Source: G963677445 sp963678275 (lineage in GTDB: Bacteria > Bacteroidota > Ignavibacteria > Ignavibacteriales > Melioribacteraceae). Taken from it: a DNA stretch of 64,000 nt. The position numbers and the translations under genes are program-made. Numbering within the stretch: position 1 is the stretch's first letter; every line of letters begins with the position of its first letter. The notes under the pieces were generated by a model that did not search any database, had not been told where the DNA came from, and saw only the letters and a program-made list of their open reading frames with translations. The stretch spans positions 3,286,001 to 3,350,000 of the forward strand of contig OY782765.1 in NCBI GenBank assembly GCA_963678275.1, written 5' to 3'. Below are positions 37,697 to 47,056 of the stretch, piece by piece.

Positions 37697-38824
37697 TTAT
37701 TCCCCCAATATTTTCGCGTAATATTCTTCATATTGGGGAATAATCATATCTTTTCTGAAGGTATTAACAGCCCGTTCCCGGCTTTTTTTCGCGAATTTTT
37801 TATGTTTCCGTTCATTGCTGAGAAGATCAACCGCGTATTTGGCCATTCTGTCAGTATCTCCAATTTCGGCGATGAATCCTGTTTCATTATGACGCACCAG
37901 TTCGGGCAGTCCTCCAACCGATGAACTTATAACCGGCACTCCGCAAGCCATCGCTTCAAGAGCCGAAAGCCCGAAACTTTCCGACTGCGATGGCATCAGG
38001 AATATATCTCCCGCGCCAAGTATTTCAACCAGCGCGTCCTGCTTACCCAGGAATTTCACATCATTCTGAAGATCCAGTTCACGCGCGAGCCTTTCACATT
38101 CCGATCTTTCAGGCCCGTCCCCGATAAGCAATAGTTTGGCTGGTATCTCTTCCCTCACTTTCTTAAGAATCCGGATGGCGTCGGGAACTCGTTTTACAGC
38201 GCGGAAATTAGAGGTATGAACAAAAACTTTTTCTCCGTCGGGAGCTATATGATTCCTGAAACGATTACAATCAATTGGTTTATAGAGATCAGTATCAATA
38301 AAATTATGGATTGTCTCTATTTCTTTATTTATGTTATAATTTGTTATCGTCTTTTCTTTAAGGAAACGGGAAACCGCTGTCACTCCGTCACTTTCTTCTA
38401 TACAGAATTTCACAAGAGGCAGAAAACTTGGTTCAAGTCCTACCAGCGTAATATCAGTGCCATGCAGCGTGGTTATAATTTTTATATCACAACCAGCCTT
38501 TTCCATTATTTTTTTACTTAAATAAGCGCTTACCGCATGTGGAATTGCATAATGTACATGCATAATATCAAGATTTTCATATTCCATCACCTCGAGCATC
38601 TTACTGGTCAGAGACAGGGAATATAACTGATACTCGAACAGGGGGTAATTACTGATTTCCACTTCATGATAAAAAATATTCTCAATAAAATGATTCAGAC
38701 GATGCGGCATAGCGTAGCTGATAAAATGCACCTGGTGCCCTTTTTCGGCCAGCGCCTGTCCAAGTTCGGTCGCTACTACTCCGCTTCCTCCATAAGTCGG
38801 ATAGCAGGTAATTCCAATTTTCAT
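37697..38824 (-). CDS. bshA: N-acetyl-alpha-D-glucosaminyl L-malate synthase BshA
   Basis: A 375-residue GT4 glycosyltransferase that joins UDP-GlcNAc and L-malate, the first step of bacillithiol synthesis, in the cytoplasm. The start is taken at the ATG at 38824 (MKIGITCYPTYGGSGVVATELG), the conserved BshA N-terminus; the frame also runs 30 codons upstream. Diagnostic features include TYGGSGVVATELG, the malate-side AMPHRL, TTLHGTDITLVG, HTSNFRAVKR and the GT4 Glu motif ESFGLSALEAMACG. BshB and BshC, needed for later steps, are not in this window. It is divergent from the pfkB operon across 62 bases, so the two may share a control region. Confidence 0.95.
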   Translation of the reverse strand: MKIGITCYPTYGGSGVVATELGQALAEKGHQVHFISYAMPHRLNHFIENIFYHEVEISNYPLFEYQLYSLSLTSKMLEVMEYENLDIMHVHYAIPHAVSAYLSKKIMEKAGCDIKIITTLHGTDITLVGLEPSFLPLVKFCIEESDGVTAVSRFLKEKTITNYNINKEIETIHNFIDTDLYKPIDCNRFRNHIAPDGEKVFVHTSNFRAVKRVPDAIRILKKVREEIPAKLLLIGDGPERSECERLARELDLQNDVKFLGKQDALVEILGAGDIFLMPSQSESFGLSALEAMACGVPVISSSVGGLPELVRHNETGFIAEIGDTDRMAKYAVDLLSNERKHKKFAKKSRERAVNTFRKDMIIPQYEEYYAKILGE

Positions 38825-38886
38825 ATTTATCCATTTCAGATTTTTGCTTAAGTTTCGAAAGATAGTGAAAATATTGGTAAGAAAAT

Positions 38887-39786
38887 ATGAAATTACTTTT
38901 AGCCGGCCATTCAATGATCGATCTGATCAATTACGGGAATAAAATATTCCAATTGCCCGGGGGAATAATTTATTCAGCCGCCGCTCTGAATGCTGTAACC
39001 GCAAAGGAGGATGAAAAATTTTTGATAACAGAAGTTGAAGAAAATAATTTCAGCCTCTTCGCGGAAATATATGATAATTATCAATTCCCCAGCGGAATTT
39101 TTGCAGAAAACCAGCCTGAGGTGGAACTCATACTGCATGAAAACAGCGAACGGGATGAAAAATATAATCATATCGGAGGAGAATTAAATTTTCCGGCTCC
39201 TGAATTTATCGAGAATTTTGATGGAATTTTACTGAATATGATAACAGGATTTGATATCACAATTTCCACACTTGAAAAGATAAGGGAAAAATTCAGCGGC
39301 TATATTTACCTGGACATTCACACATTATCACGGGGTGTTGATAAAACCGGCAAAAGAAAATTCCGGAAAATTCCGGAAATTGAAAGATGGCTAAACGCGG
39401 CTGATATTGTGCAGGCAAATGAATCGGAGCTGAAAACAATTGCGGATAATGGAATGACTACTCATGAGGCAGCAGATTATATCTTAAGCCGCGGACCAGG
39501 TATTTTTATTAATACACGGGGCGCGCGGGGAGTTGTTATTTATTATAAAAATCCGGAAGGGAAAATAACAATCGAAAAGATAAAACCTGAAAAAATCCAC
39601 TCCGCCAACCAGGTGGGATGCGGCGATGTTTTTGGGGCGCTCTTCTTTTATTTTTATATTTTAACCGGCGATATTTCTCTTTCAGCCAAAAGAGCAGTAA
39701 AAGGAGGGGAAATATGCGCTGAAATAAATCCCATTAAATATTATTACAGGTTTGTTAATGCTCTCATCAACAAAACAACTGAATAA
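38887..39786 (+). CDS. PfkB family carbohydrate kinase
   Basis: A 299-residue ATP-dependent sugar or nucleoside kinase of the ribokinase/PfkB family. The N-terminal glycine motif is LPGGIIYSAAALNAV, the anion-hole and catalytic motif is QVGCGDVFGALFFYFYIL near residue 245 (second PfkB signature with Asp), and NTRGARGVVIYY is the nucleotide-side strand. Substrate specificity is not evident. It is the first gene of a four-gene rightward operon (kinase, RmlD-like reductase, HAD phosphatase, DPP-IV) with overlaps: the next gene starts inside this one's last 29 bases. This organisation points to a small-molecule sugar or carbohydrate function shared by the first three. Confidence 0.9.
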   Translation: MKLLLAGHSMIDLINYGNKIFQLPGGIIYSAAALNAVTAKEDEKFLITEVEENNFSLFAEIYDNYQFPSGIFAENQPEVELILHENSERDEKYNHIGGELNFPAPEFIENFDGILLNMITGFDITISTLEKIREKFSGYIYLDIHTLSRGVDKTGKRKFRKIPEIERWLNAADIVQANESELKTIADNGMTTHEAADYILSRGPGIFINTRGARGVVIYYKNPEGKITIEKIKPEKIHSANQVGCGDVFGALFFYFYILTGDISLSAKRAVKGGEICAEINPIKYYYRFVNALINKTTE

Positions 39787-40675
39787 AAGAATTTTATTAA
39801 CCGGGGCAAATGGCTTGCTTGGGCAGAGAATCGCGGCGCGCCTGAAAAGAAATGAAAAGATTGAGCTTCTTTGCGCCGGAATTGAGATAAACCCGGTTTT
39901 GCAGGATATCTTTTATGAAAAAGCTGATCTTACTGATAAAAAAAGAGTAAGGGAACTGATAAAATCCTTCTATCCCGATATTATAATAAATTGCGCGGCT
40001 TTCACCGATGTCGATGGAGCTGAGAAAGAAAAAGATGCCGCGTGGAAAATTAATGTGACATCCGTGGAGAATCTTGTTAAATATGGCAAGACCAAAGATG
40101 CGCATCTTATTCATTTTTCCACAGATTATATTTTTAATGGTGAAAATGGCCCCTATAATGAAGAGGACCTTCCCGATCCCCTAAGTTATTACGGCAGGAG
40201 CAAACTTGCCGCTGAAAACGTAATAACCCTGGGAGGTATAAAGTATACAATAATCAGAACGAACGTACTATATGGAGCGCTCAGAAACGGACGGCCCGAT
40301 TTTGTCACCTGGGTATATGAATCACTCAGAATGGGAAAAGAGATTAAAATTGTTGATGACCAGGTAAATAATCCGGCTTATGCTGATGATATTGTAGATG
40401 CCGTTTCAAAAATCGTGGATTTTGACAAGACAGGAATTTACAATATTGGAGGACCTGAATTTATTTCAAGATATGAATTCACTCTGCGAATCGCCGATTA
40501 TTTCGGACTTGATAAAAAACTGATCTCCCCGGTTAAAACTGAAATTTTTAATCAGCCGGCAAAAAGGCCTCTTAAATCTGGTTTGATCACCCTTAAAGCT
40601 GAAACTGAATTCGGTTTCAGAGCTCATACAATCGAGGAAACTTTCCAACTGATGCAGAGGGAATACGGACTTTGA
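39758..40675 (+). CDS. RmlD-like SDR (dTDP-4-dehydrorhamnose reductase family)
   Basis: A 305-residue extended SDR enzyme. The dinucleotide motif is LTGANGLLGQRIAA (GxxGxxG), the catalytic Tyr-x-x-x-Lys is YYGRSKLAAE, and DVDGAEKEKDAAWKINVTSV, STDYIFNGENGPYNEEDLP and YNIGGPEFISRYEF are all typical of RmlD, which reduces dTDP-4-dehydro-L-rhamnose to dTDP-L-rhamnose in O-antigen or capsule synthesis. RmlA, RmlB and RmlC are absent here, so another keto-sugar substrate is possible. The start ATG at 39758 overlaps the kinase gene by 29 bases; the stop overlaps the next start by 4 bases. Confidence 0.9.
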   Translation: MLSSTKQLNKRILLTGANGLLGQRIAARLKRNEKIELLCAGIEINPVLQDIFYEKADLTDKKRVRELIKSFYPDIIINCAAFTDVDGAEKEKDAAWKINVTSVENLVKYGKTKDAHLIHFSTDYIFNGENGPYNEEDLPDPLSYYGRSKLAAENVITLGGIKYTIIRTNVLYGALRNGRPDFVTWVYESLRMGKEIKIVDDQVNNPAYADDIVDAVSKIVDFDKTGIYNIGGPEFISRYEFTLRIADYFGLDKKLISPVKTEIFNQPAKRPLKSGLITLKAETEFGFRAHTIEETFQLMQREYGL

Positions 40676-41466
40676 CCAACAACTACAGCCATAAACATTA
40701 CTCAGCATTTATTTTTGATCTCGACGGAACTCTTTATCTGGGCGAAACTCCCCTGCCCGGAGCGGCTGAAACAATAAATTTTCTTAAATCTTCAGGTAAA
40801 CAAATCAGATACGTCTCAAATAAAACCATTGGCGGACCAACAGATTATTGCGCCATTCTTGAAAGAGCCGGCGCGGATATCTTTCCTTCCGAAATAATTA
40901 CCGCGACAAACGTGATTAAGAGTTTTCTTAATAAAAATTATGAAGGGAAAACATTTTTCGCGATCGGTGAAGAAACATTTATAACAGAAATAGAATCAGC
41001 CGGCTTGATTTACAGCGAAAAACCGGACAAAACAGATTTACTTCTCGTTACTCTTGACAGAGAAATATCCGACAGCAAAATATCACTCGGCGCTGAAATA
41101 TTGAATAACGGGGCGGCATATTACGCCGCCAATATCGACAGGACATACCCTGTCCCCGGAAAAGAAATATGGGATGCCGGACAAACAATAGAAAAACTTG
41201 GGGAAATAACCGGCCGGTTACCCGCCGACCATTTTGGAAAACCTTCCCCGCACATGATAAATGAAATTAAGAGCAGGCTTTCAACTGTTCCGGGCAAATG
41301 CCTTCTCTGCGGCGACCGGCCCGAAACAGATATTTATATGGGGCGGCTTGCCGGCTTCAAAACAGCTCTTACTGCCACAGGAGTTAAAAAAGAAAAAAAA
41401 ATGATCGAATTATATAAACCTGATTATTATATCGACTCAGTTATTGAACTTACCAGGGAGAACTAA
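40672..41466 (+). CDS. HAD-IIA family hydrolase (NagD/p-nitrophenylphosphatase-like)
   Basis: A 264-residue phosphatase of HAD subfamily IIA. Motif I is FIFDLDGTLYLG (Asp nucleophile), motif II VSNKT, then FGKPSPHMI (Lys), and motif IV CGDRPETDIYMGRLAGF (Asp/Asp). The NagD-type cap lies between motifs II and III. It probably dephosphorylates a small metabolite, plausibly a sugar phosphate made or consumed by the two genes in front of it. The start is a TTG whose bases overlap the stop of the reductase gene (TTGA), indicating translational coupling. The stop lies one base before the next gene's ATG. Confidence 0.9.
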   Translation: MTNNYSHKHYSAFIFDLDGTLYLGETPLPGAAETINFLKSSGKQIRYVSNKTIGGPTDYCAILERAGADIFPSEIITATNVIKSFLNKNYEGKTFFAIGEETFITEIESAGLIYSEKPDKTDLLLVTLDREISDSKISLGAEILNNGAAYYAANIDRTYPVPGKEIWDAGQTIEKLGEITGRLPADHFGKPSPHMINEIKSRLSTVPGKCLLCGDRPETDIYMGRLAGFKTALTATGVKKEKKMIELYKPDYYIDSVIELTREN

Positions 41467-41467
41467 A

Positions 41468-43627
41468 ATGAAACAAATACAGGTAGTGTTTTTTCTGCTC
41501 TCAGCATTTCTGATTCAGATCTCAGCACAGCCAATTGAGCTGACAGTTGATGAGATTTTCACTAACAGTGAATTTTCCGGCCCTTACCTGGAAGAGGTGC
41601 GCTGGATTGCCAATGGTGAAAAGTTCAGCCATATTAAAGATGGAAATATTTATTGTTATGATATTGAATCGGGAAAAGAAAAGCTCATCCTGGAAGCGGC
41701 TGAATTAAAAAGGGGGTGGAAGGAAGCCCCTGATGAAATTCCCTGGTATTGCTGGTCGCCCGATGAAAAATATATTGTCGCGGCTTCAAGACTGACATTT
41801 CGATATGATAAACCGGGTGGAAGCTTTTTTATATATGAAATAAAAACCGGTAAAATTAAATCAATTATTGAAGCGGAAGAGGAGCAGTGGCTTCCGGCTT
41901 TTTCACCCGACTCAAAAAAACTTGGATTTGTAAGGGAAAGGAATTTGTTCCTGTTTGATCTGCGGGAAGGAACTGAAAAGCAGCTAACCCGGGATGGCAG
42001 CGACGTAATACTGAATGGCGAATATGACTGGGTTTACCAGGAAGAACTCGACGGCAAGTATGGCTGGAAATGGTCGCCCGACAGCAAAAAGATTGCTTAT
42101 CTGCAATTTGATTGTTCCCCGGTGCCGGAAATACAGATGGCTAAATGGGATTCCCTCTATTTCAATTTTGTGAATATTCGTTATCCCAAACCGGGCGGCG
42201 GAATATCGGAAGCTTCGGTTGCTGTTGTTAATGTTGAAACCGGGGAAAACCAGATTTTAATTAGTTATAACAATGATGATTTGTATGTGCCTGAAATAAT
42301 GTTTTCACGAAAAAGCAGCCAGGTAATCTGGAAAACATTAAGCAGGCTTCAAAATGAAAAATCATTGCTGATGTATGATCTGGAAAGTGAAAGCCTGTCA
42401 ACTCTTGTAAACGAACAAAGCGACGCCTGGCTCAGAATTTATGACAATCCTTATTTTTTCAATGATAATTCTCAGTTCACATGGATTTCGGAAAGGGATG
42501 GAAGCCGGCAGATTTACCTGGCCGGTATGGATGGTGAAATTAAAATCCAGCTCACAAAAGGGGATTTTGAAATCCATAAGATAATCGCTGTAAATGAGGA
42601 GGAGAAGAAGGTTTATTTCACCTCCAATGAGAGCGGCAAAATATACGAAGACCTGTGGAGTGTTGAATATCCTTCATGCAAAAGGGAAAGAATAACAAAG
42701 GAAACCGGGTTCAATGAAATTAATATGGCAGATAACAGCAGTTATTATATAAACAGCCGGTCGCGGGTTTACATGCTGCCCGAAATTACTCTTAATGATA
42801 TTTCGGGAAAACGCCGCGCCATTCTTTTCGGGGATAACAGTCTGCTCGAACAATACAACCTTCCCACACCTGAGTTTTTCGAAATAGAAGCGGAAACAAA
42901 GGAAAAACTGGGCTGCATGATGATTAAACCAGCCGATTTTGATCCTGAAAAGAAGTATCCTGTTATCATTTATATGTATAGCGGCCCCGGCTCAGTGCTT
43001 ATCCAGGATAAATACAGCAAAGTCCGGAATATGTGGCACGGACTGCTCGCGCAGAAAGGGTACATAACTTTTATGATCGACAGCCGCGGCACGGGAGGCA
43101 GAGGCGCCGCCTACAGACATATTGCATATAAAAAAATGGGACATTATGAAATCACCGACCTGGATAAAGGAATAGATTACCTCAGTTCTCTCGGTTATGT
43201 GGACGCGGACCGGATAGGGATATGGGGATGGAGTTACGGGGGATATGTAGCTTCAATGGCCGCGTGCCGTCTGCCCGATAAAATTAAAGCCGCGATCGCC
43301 GTCGCTCCTGTAACAGACTGGCGTTTTTATGACAACGTGTATACCGAAAGATTTAACTCTCTGCCTGAATTAAATAAGGAGGGATACGACAACGGTTCTG
43401 TTCTGAAATATGCTGAAAATCTTAAAGCGAAGTTTCTGCTTGTTCATGGAACCGCGGATGATAATGTGCATATTCAGCACTCAATAAAACTTATTGATGA
43501 ATTGATAAAGTATAATAAACAGTTCAGCGCATTCTTTTATCCTGAGCGGAACCACAGTATTGTAGGCGGAAATTCACGCAGGCATTTGTTTAATATGCTT
43601 ACGGAATTTGTATTGGAGAATTTGTAA
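41468..43627 (+). CDS. S9 dipeptidyl peptidase IV, exported
   Basis: A 719-residue serine peptidase of family S9B that removes X-Pro or X-Ala dipeptides from N-termini. The start is the ATG at 41468, with CAGGGAG upstream and a signal peptide MKQIQVVFFLLSAFLIQISAQ. An eight-bladed propeller (about 40-470) includes the Glu pair motif YDWVYQEELDG, which binds the substrate N-terminus. The catalytic residues are Ser589 (GWSYGGYVA), Asp664 (HGTADDNVH) and His696 (ERNHSI), all intact. It is the last gene of the operon, with the previous stop one base before its start. A periplasmic or outer-membrane location is expected. Its function with the sugar genes is unclear, and it may simply share the transcript. 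Confidence 0.94.
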   Translation: MKQIQVVFFLLSAFLIQISAQPIELTVDEIFTNSEFSGPYLEEVRWIANGEKFSHIKDGNIYCYDIESGKEKLILEAAELKRGWKEAPDEIPWYCWSPDEKYIVAASRLTFRYDKPGGSFFIYEIKTGKIKSIIEAEEEQWLPAFSPDSKKLGFVRERNLFLFDLREGTEKQLTRDGSDVILNGEYDWVYQEELDGKYGWKWSPDSKKIAYLQFDCSPVPEIQMAKWDSLYFNFVNIRYPKPGGGISEASVAVVNVETGENQILISYNNDDLYVPEIMFSRKSSQVIWKTLSRLQNEKSLLMYDLESESLSTLVNEQSDAWLRIYDNPYFFNDNSQFTWISERDGSRQIYLAGMDGEIKIQLTKGDFEIHKIIAVNEEEKKVYFTSNESGKIYEDLWSVEYPSCKRERITKETGFNEINMADNSSYYINSRSRVYMLPEITLNDISGKRRAILFGDNSLLEQYNLPTPEFFEIEAETKEKLGCMMIKPADFDPEKKYPVIIYMYSGPGSVLIQDKYSKVRNMWHGLLAQKGYITFMIDSRGTGGRGAAYRHIAYKKMGHYEITDLDKGIDYLSSLGYVDADRIGIWGWSYGGYVASMAACRLPDKIKAAIAVAPVTDWRFYDNVYTERFNSLPELNKEGYDNGSVLKYAENLKAKFLLVHGTADDNVHIQHSIKLIDELIKYNKQFSAFFYPERNHSIVGGNSRRHLFNMLTEFVLENL

Positions 43628-43645
43628 ATAATAGCTGAGCCAGTA

Positions 43646-43759
43646 TTTCAATATTGTACTATCCGCCCCCACGGGGAATTCCCTGCGTGAACACCCCGTG
43701 GCTATTAGGTTTAACCCCCTTCGGGGGATTTTCCTCAGCTCTGCCTGGGGAAAATTTAG
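43646..43759. repeat. R2 repeat, copy a
   Basis: A 114-bp module with CCACGGGG..CCCCGTGG and CCCCCTTCGGGGG hairpins, ending ctctgcctggggaaaat. Copy b at 55041-55154 is its inverted, near-identical partner; fragments are at 3566-3600 and 48358-48417 (inside the MITE). Confidence 0.85.
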
Positions 43760-43970
43760 GCGACATAACAAAAATATTCGTGCTTTTTATGGCAGAATAT
43801 TGAATTTGTATGTCAATAAAAACGAACCGTTCTCGTACTCATGGTACAGGTACTCGTTATCGTACTCGAAAAATTCGCCATAGAAAAATAAAGCCGAGAA
43901 CGAGGACGATTACGAGAACGAGAATGAGAATGTTTTTTTTCTGAATTTCTTTTTGGTTCTGGTTTGCCAG
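43759..43970. repeat. R9 repeat, copy a
   Basis: It contains a run of short TCGT/ACGA-type words: gtactcgttatcgtactcga and gaacgaggacgattacgaga form an imperfect inverted repeat around gccatagaaaaataa. Copy b is at 61131-61583, interrupted. The segment tttttatggcagaatattgaa opens both copies. Confidence 0.75.
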
Positions 43971-44193
43971 TCACTACGTATAACAGCAAAATTATGTAAA
44001 GCAAAATTGTAAGGTTTTTTGCATGGGGTAGTTTAAGCTGAATAATTTGTTGTAGCAATATTTCTCTGTCGTCCCTTACGGGAGAATATTTTGATTACCT
44101 TGAAAGGATTGTCAATATACTATAAATCCCGGCTGGTAACTTACAGGGAAGGTGGACGGTATTTTTTCCTGGCAGCAAGTTGATGATTTAATA

Positions 44194-44395
44194 TTATTTG
44201 TTATCGGATGAATAATCAAGGCAGGCCAGAATATCTTCTTTTCTCAGGAAAGGAAAATCTTCCGGAATTTCATCATGGCTCATTCCCCGACGCCAGGTAA
44301 TCAGGCACATCGTAAACTGAAATTCTCATTCCCCTTATACATGGTTTGCCACTTCTGATTTCAGGGTCGATTGTGATAATTTTTTTGTAATTCAT
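44194..44395 (-). pseudogene. DUF433 (VapB-like antitoxin) gene with a frameshift
   Basis: From the ATG at 44395, with an AAAGGA ribosome site, the translation starts MNYKKIITIDPEIRSGKPCI, then RGMRISVYDVPDYLASG and hits a stop. After one extra base at about 44284-44288 (in GGGGAA), the other frame continues MSHDEIPEDFPFLRKEDILACLDYS and ends at 44194. Joined, this is a full DUF433 protein (about 66 residues) with the family's GKPxIRGxRISV and EDILACLDY motifs. These are usually antitoxins paired with a PIN-type (DUF5615/VapC) toxin, and no such partner lies downstream (repeats R2 and R9 instead). So it is an orphan, broken antitoxin, unless the base is a sequencing error. Confidence 0.8.
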
Positions 44396-44515
44396 CTTGA
44401 ATGATTCCTTTATTCTGATTAAATATAATTTAACAAAAATTATTGGTATTTCAAGAATAATTATGCCTGTTCGAAAGTAAAATTAACTTTCAAAAACAGC
44501 TTGGGATAATTCAAA

Positions 44516-45466
44516 ATGATAAAAACAAAACTTGATTTATATCCGCCAGGTAAACCCTGGCTGGAAGATATGCTACAGACAAGTGATTTGCATTCAATTC
44601 ATTACGCTCTTTATGGCAATCCGGCGGGTGACCCGGTCTTTTTTATGCATGGCGGACCTGGCTGCGGCTGCTTTCCCGATGACGCCCAATGGTTTGATCC
44701 GGAAAAATATTTGATTGTGCTTCATGATCAGCGCGGAAGCGGTAAAAGCAGACCCCTCGCCGAAATAAAGGAAAACACACCCCGGCATCTTGTCGCCGAT
44801 ATTCGAAAACTCAAAGAGCATCTTAAAATAACCGGAACATTTTCAATATTCGCCGGGTCATGGGGAACAACTCTGGCGCTCTTATACGCGGAGCAATATC
44901 CGGAAGATGTTAAAAGAATGATATTGAGGGGAATTTTCACCTGTGATTATGACGCGCAGGACTGGTTTTACCGCGCGGATGGGGCGGCGCGTTTTTCACC
45001 ACAAGCCTGGGAGGAATTAATTTCAGTATTGCCAAAAGGTCCCGGCCGGGTTCAGGATAAAATATTCAGACTGATTGAAGATTCGGATATGGCCGGAAAA
45101 GAAAAGTGGTGCCGGGTACTGGCTAAATATGAGTACAGTTTTTTCGGAATGAGTGAAGAAGAATTTGATAAGGTTATGTCCGATTTTAATAGTTATTATC
45201 CCGAAATGTGGATAAATATTTTTTACCAGGCAAACCGCTTTTTTCTGGAGGATAACCAGATTCTGAAAAATTGCGAAAAGATAAGAGATATACCGGTAAC
45301 GATAATTCACGGGGAAAGAGACCTTATATGCCCTCCCGCGTCGGCCTGGAATCTTCATAAACATTTGCCTGAATCGGAGCTGGTATTAGTAAAGAACGCG
45401 GGACATTTATCGAGTGAACCGGGTATAAAAGAGGAACTCCTGGAGGCTCTTTCAAGATGGGAATAA
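44516..45466 (+). CDS. proline iminopeptidase (alpha/beta hydrolase, S33)
   Basis: A 316-residue cytoplasmic peptidase releasing N-terminal proline. Motifs: HGGPG (45-49, oxyanion hole), DQRGSGKS (71-78), nucleophile Ser115 in AGSWG (usual GGSWG), Asp269 in GERDLICP and His297 in GHLSSEP. The length is that of the S33 prolyl aminopeptidase family (about 310-330). The N-terminal part lacks a signal peptide. It is monocistronic with a bidirectional terminator at the end. The genes on both sides (broken antitoxin, FG-GAP protein) are unrelated. Confidence 0.93.
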   Translation: MIKTKLDLYPPGKPWLEDMLQTSDLHSIHYALYGNPAGDPVFFMHGGPGCGCFPDDAQWFDPEKYLIVLHDQRGSGKSRPLAEIKENTPRHLVADIRKLKEHLKITGTFSIFAGSWGTTLALLYAEQYPEDVKRMILRGIFTCDYDAQDWFYRADGAARFSPQAWEELISVLPKGPGRVQDKIFRLIEDSDMAGKEKWCRVLAKYEYSFFGMSEEEFDKVMSDFNSYYPEMWINIFYQANRFFLEDNQILKNCEKIRDIPVTIIHGERDLICPPASAWNLHKHLPESELVLVKNAGHLSSEPGIKEELLEALSRWE

Positions 45467-45510
45467 AAATATTTCAGAAGGTCCGGGAAATAGTTAGTTG
45501 ATTATTTAAG

Positions 45511-45557
45511 CAATCCGAAGCGCCGCGGAAAATTCAGCGACACTTCGGATTATTCTT
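45511..45557. terminator. bidirectional intrinsic terminator
   Basis: The stem AATCCGAAG / CTTCGGATT lies between the convergent peptidase and FG-GAP genes, with T-rich flanks on both sides. Confidence 0.8.
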
Positions 45558-45616
45558 TATTAACAGTTCATTGAATCCGGGTTTTGTTCAGCCTGACAAT
45601 TGTATTTTGTTGGAAA

Positions 45617-47056
45617 TTATTTTGTCAGAGCCATTTTGATTGTTTTCGTAAAATGTCCTGTTTCAAGGGTGCAAAAATAAATCCCGGCGGAAAGTCCATA
45701 CCCGTCAAACGATCTACGGTATTCACCCGCCGGCAGATTTTCATCCACCAAAACTGAAACCTTTTCTCCAAGTATATTACTCACATAAAGTTTCGCTTTC
45801 TCCGTTGCCGCCAGTTTAAAGGTTATCACAGTTTCAGGATTAAATGGATTTGGATAATTCTGCTCAAGAGAAAATTCTCCGGGAATATTCAGATCCTCAA
45901 GACTGCTGACAAGCCCTTTATTTTCCCACCATTTGATTTTATTATTGCCGTTATGACTGCTCCCGACAACCACATCATTATCCCCATCACCGTCTATATC
46001 ACAGGAAAGCAGGGGCCAGGGGCGAATAAAATCATCAGCGATAGTAAATTTTGTCCATTTCACCGGATAACCTCCATCATTGCGCCACCACGCGATAGTG
46101 TTTATTCCCTGGGCAGTGGCGATAACATCAAGGTCCGTATCGCCATCCATATCAACCGCGGTCGCCACGCACGCGTTGGTAAAACCTGTGCCGATTGATC
46201 TGTAACGCCACGAAATTGTGTCGCCCCCCTCATTCTCCCACCATGCTACCTGGTGCCCGAGATAAGCGGCCCCGAGAATATCCTTGTCGCCATCGCCGTC
46301 TATATCAGCTCCTTCCACACGGTGTGCTCCGTAAAAAGAGGATACCATATATTCTTCCCACTCAATCGGATCCCCTCCCCGGTTTTTCCACCATCTTATT
46401 TTGTTGTCGGCGATGGATGCTGATACAATATCAAGAGTGTCATTGCCGTCAAAATCTGCCGCGTGAACCGATTTGGCGAGTCCCGCTTCTGTTGTGAGAG
46501 TCTGTTCGGTCCAGTGTAAAGGATCGCCCCCATCGTTGCGCCACCAGGCAATTTTATTCAGATCGGAAGAAGCCCCGAGAATATCTGTATCACCATCATC
46601 ATCCAGATCGCAGGCGTAGATCTCATGAGCATTTATAAAATTTGGCGCGACCGCCAATTTGGGCCAGTCAGCCGGATCACCTTCCTCATTCCTCCACCAG
46701 GGAATTCCCGGTGTGCCCGAATATGCCGCCCCGATTACATCGTTTAAACCATCCCCGTCGATATCGGCGCCCTGAACCGAGTGAGCCCCTGATACCCCCT
46801 GACCTATTACTATTTTGCTCCAGTCAACAGGATCACCCCCGTTATTGCGGTATAAAATTATCTGGTTGTCCTGCAAACCTGCCCCGAGGAGGTCGGTATC
46901 TCCGTCATTATCTATATCACAGCCCGCTATACACCCCAGTCCGTGAACGTTATAATCTATGGTATGTTCAACTAATTTTACCTGGGCGCTAACCTCGATT
47001 CCGGGAAAAAGACTTTTCAGAAGAACCATAAATGCTATAATAATTATTCTGTTCAT
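45617..47056 (-). CDS. exported FG-GAP/VCBS-repeat protein with T9SS sorting domain
   Basis: A 479-residue secreted protein. The signal peptide is at the N-terminus (IIIIAFMVLLKSLFPGIEVSAQ). Around seven FG-GAP/VCBS repeats follow with the calcium-type loop DIDGDGDxDxLGA (DIDNDGDTDLLGA, DIDGDGLNDVIGA, DLDDDGDTDILGA, DIDGDGDKDILGA and others), forming a beta-propeller that probably binds Ca2+. The C-terminus has the sorting domain FSLEQNYPNPFNPETVI, ending in KMALTK. It is likely a surface protein with binding function; an enzymatic site was not seen. An AAAGGAA ribosome site precedes the ATG. The 270-base tail of the operon region is repeats. Confidence 0.9.
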   Translation of the reverse strand: MNRIIIIAFMVLLKSLFPGIEVSAQVKLVEHTIDYNVHGLGCIAGCDIDNDGDTDLLGAGLQDNQIILYRNNGGDPVDWSKIVIGQGVSGAHSVQGADIDGDGLNDVIGAAYSGTPGIPWWRNEEGDPADWPKLAVAPNFINAHEIYACDLDDDGDTDILGASSDLNKIAWWRNDGGDPLHWTEQTLTTEAGLAKSVHAADFDGNDTLDIVSASIADNKIRWWKNRGGDPIEWEEYMVSSFYGAHRVEGADIDGDGDKDILGAAYLGHQVAWWENEGGDTISWRYRSIGTGFTNACVATAVDMDGDTDLDVIATAQGINTIAWWRNDGGYPVKWTKFTIADDFIRPWPLLSCDIDGDGDNDVVVGSSHNGNNKIKWWENKGLVSSLEDLNIPGEFSLEQNYPNPFNPETVITFKLAATEKAKLYVSNILGEKVSVLVDENLPAGEYRRSFDGYGLSAGIYFCTLETGHFTKTIKMALTK

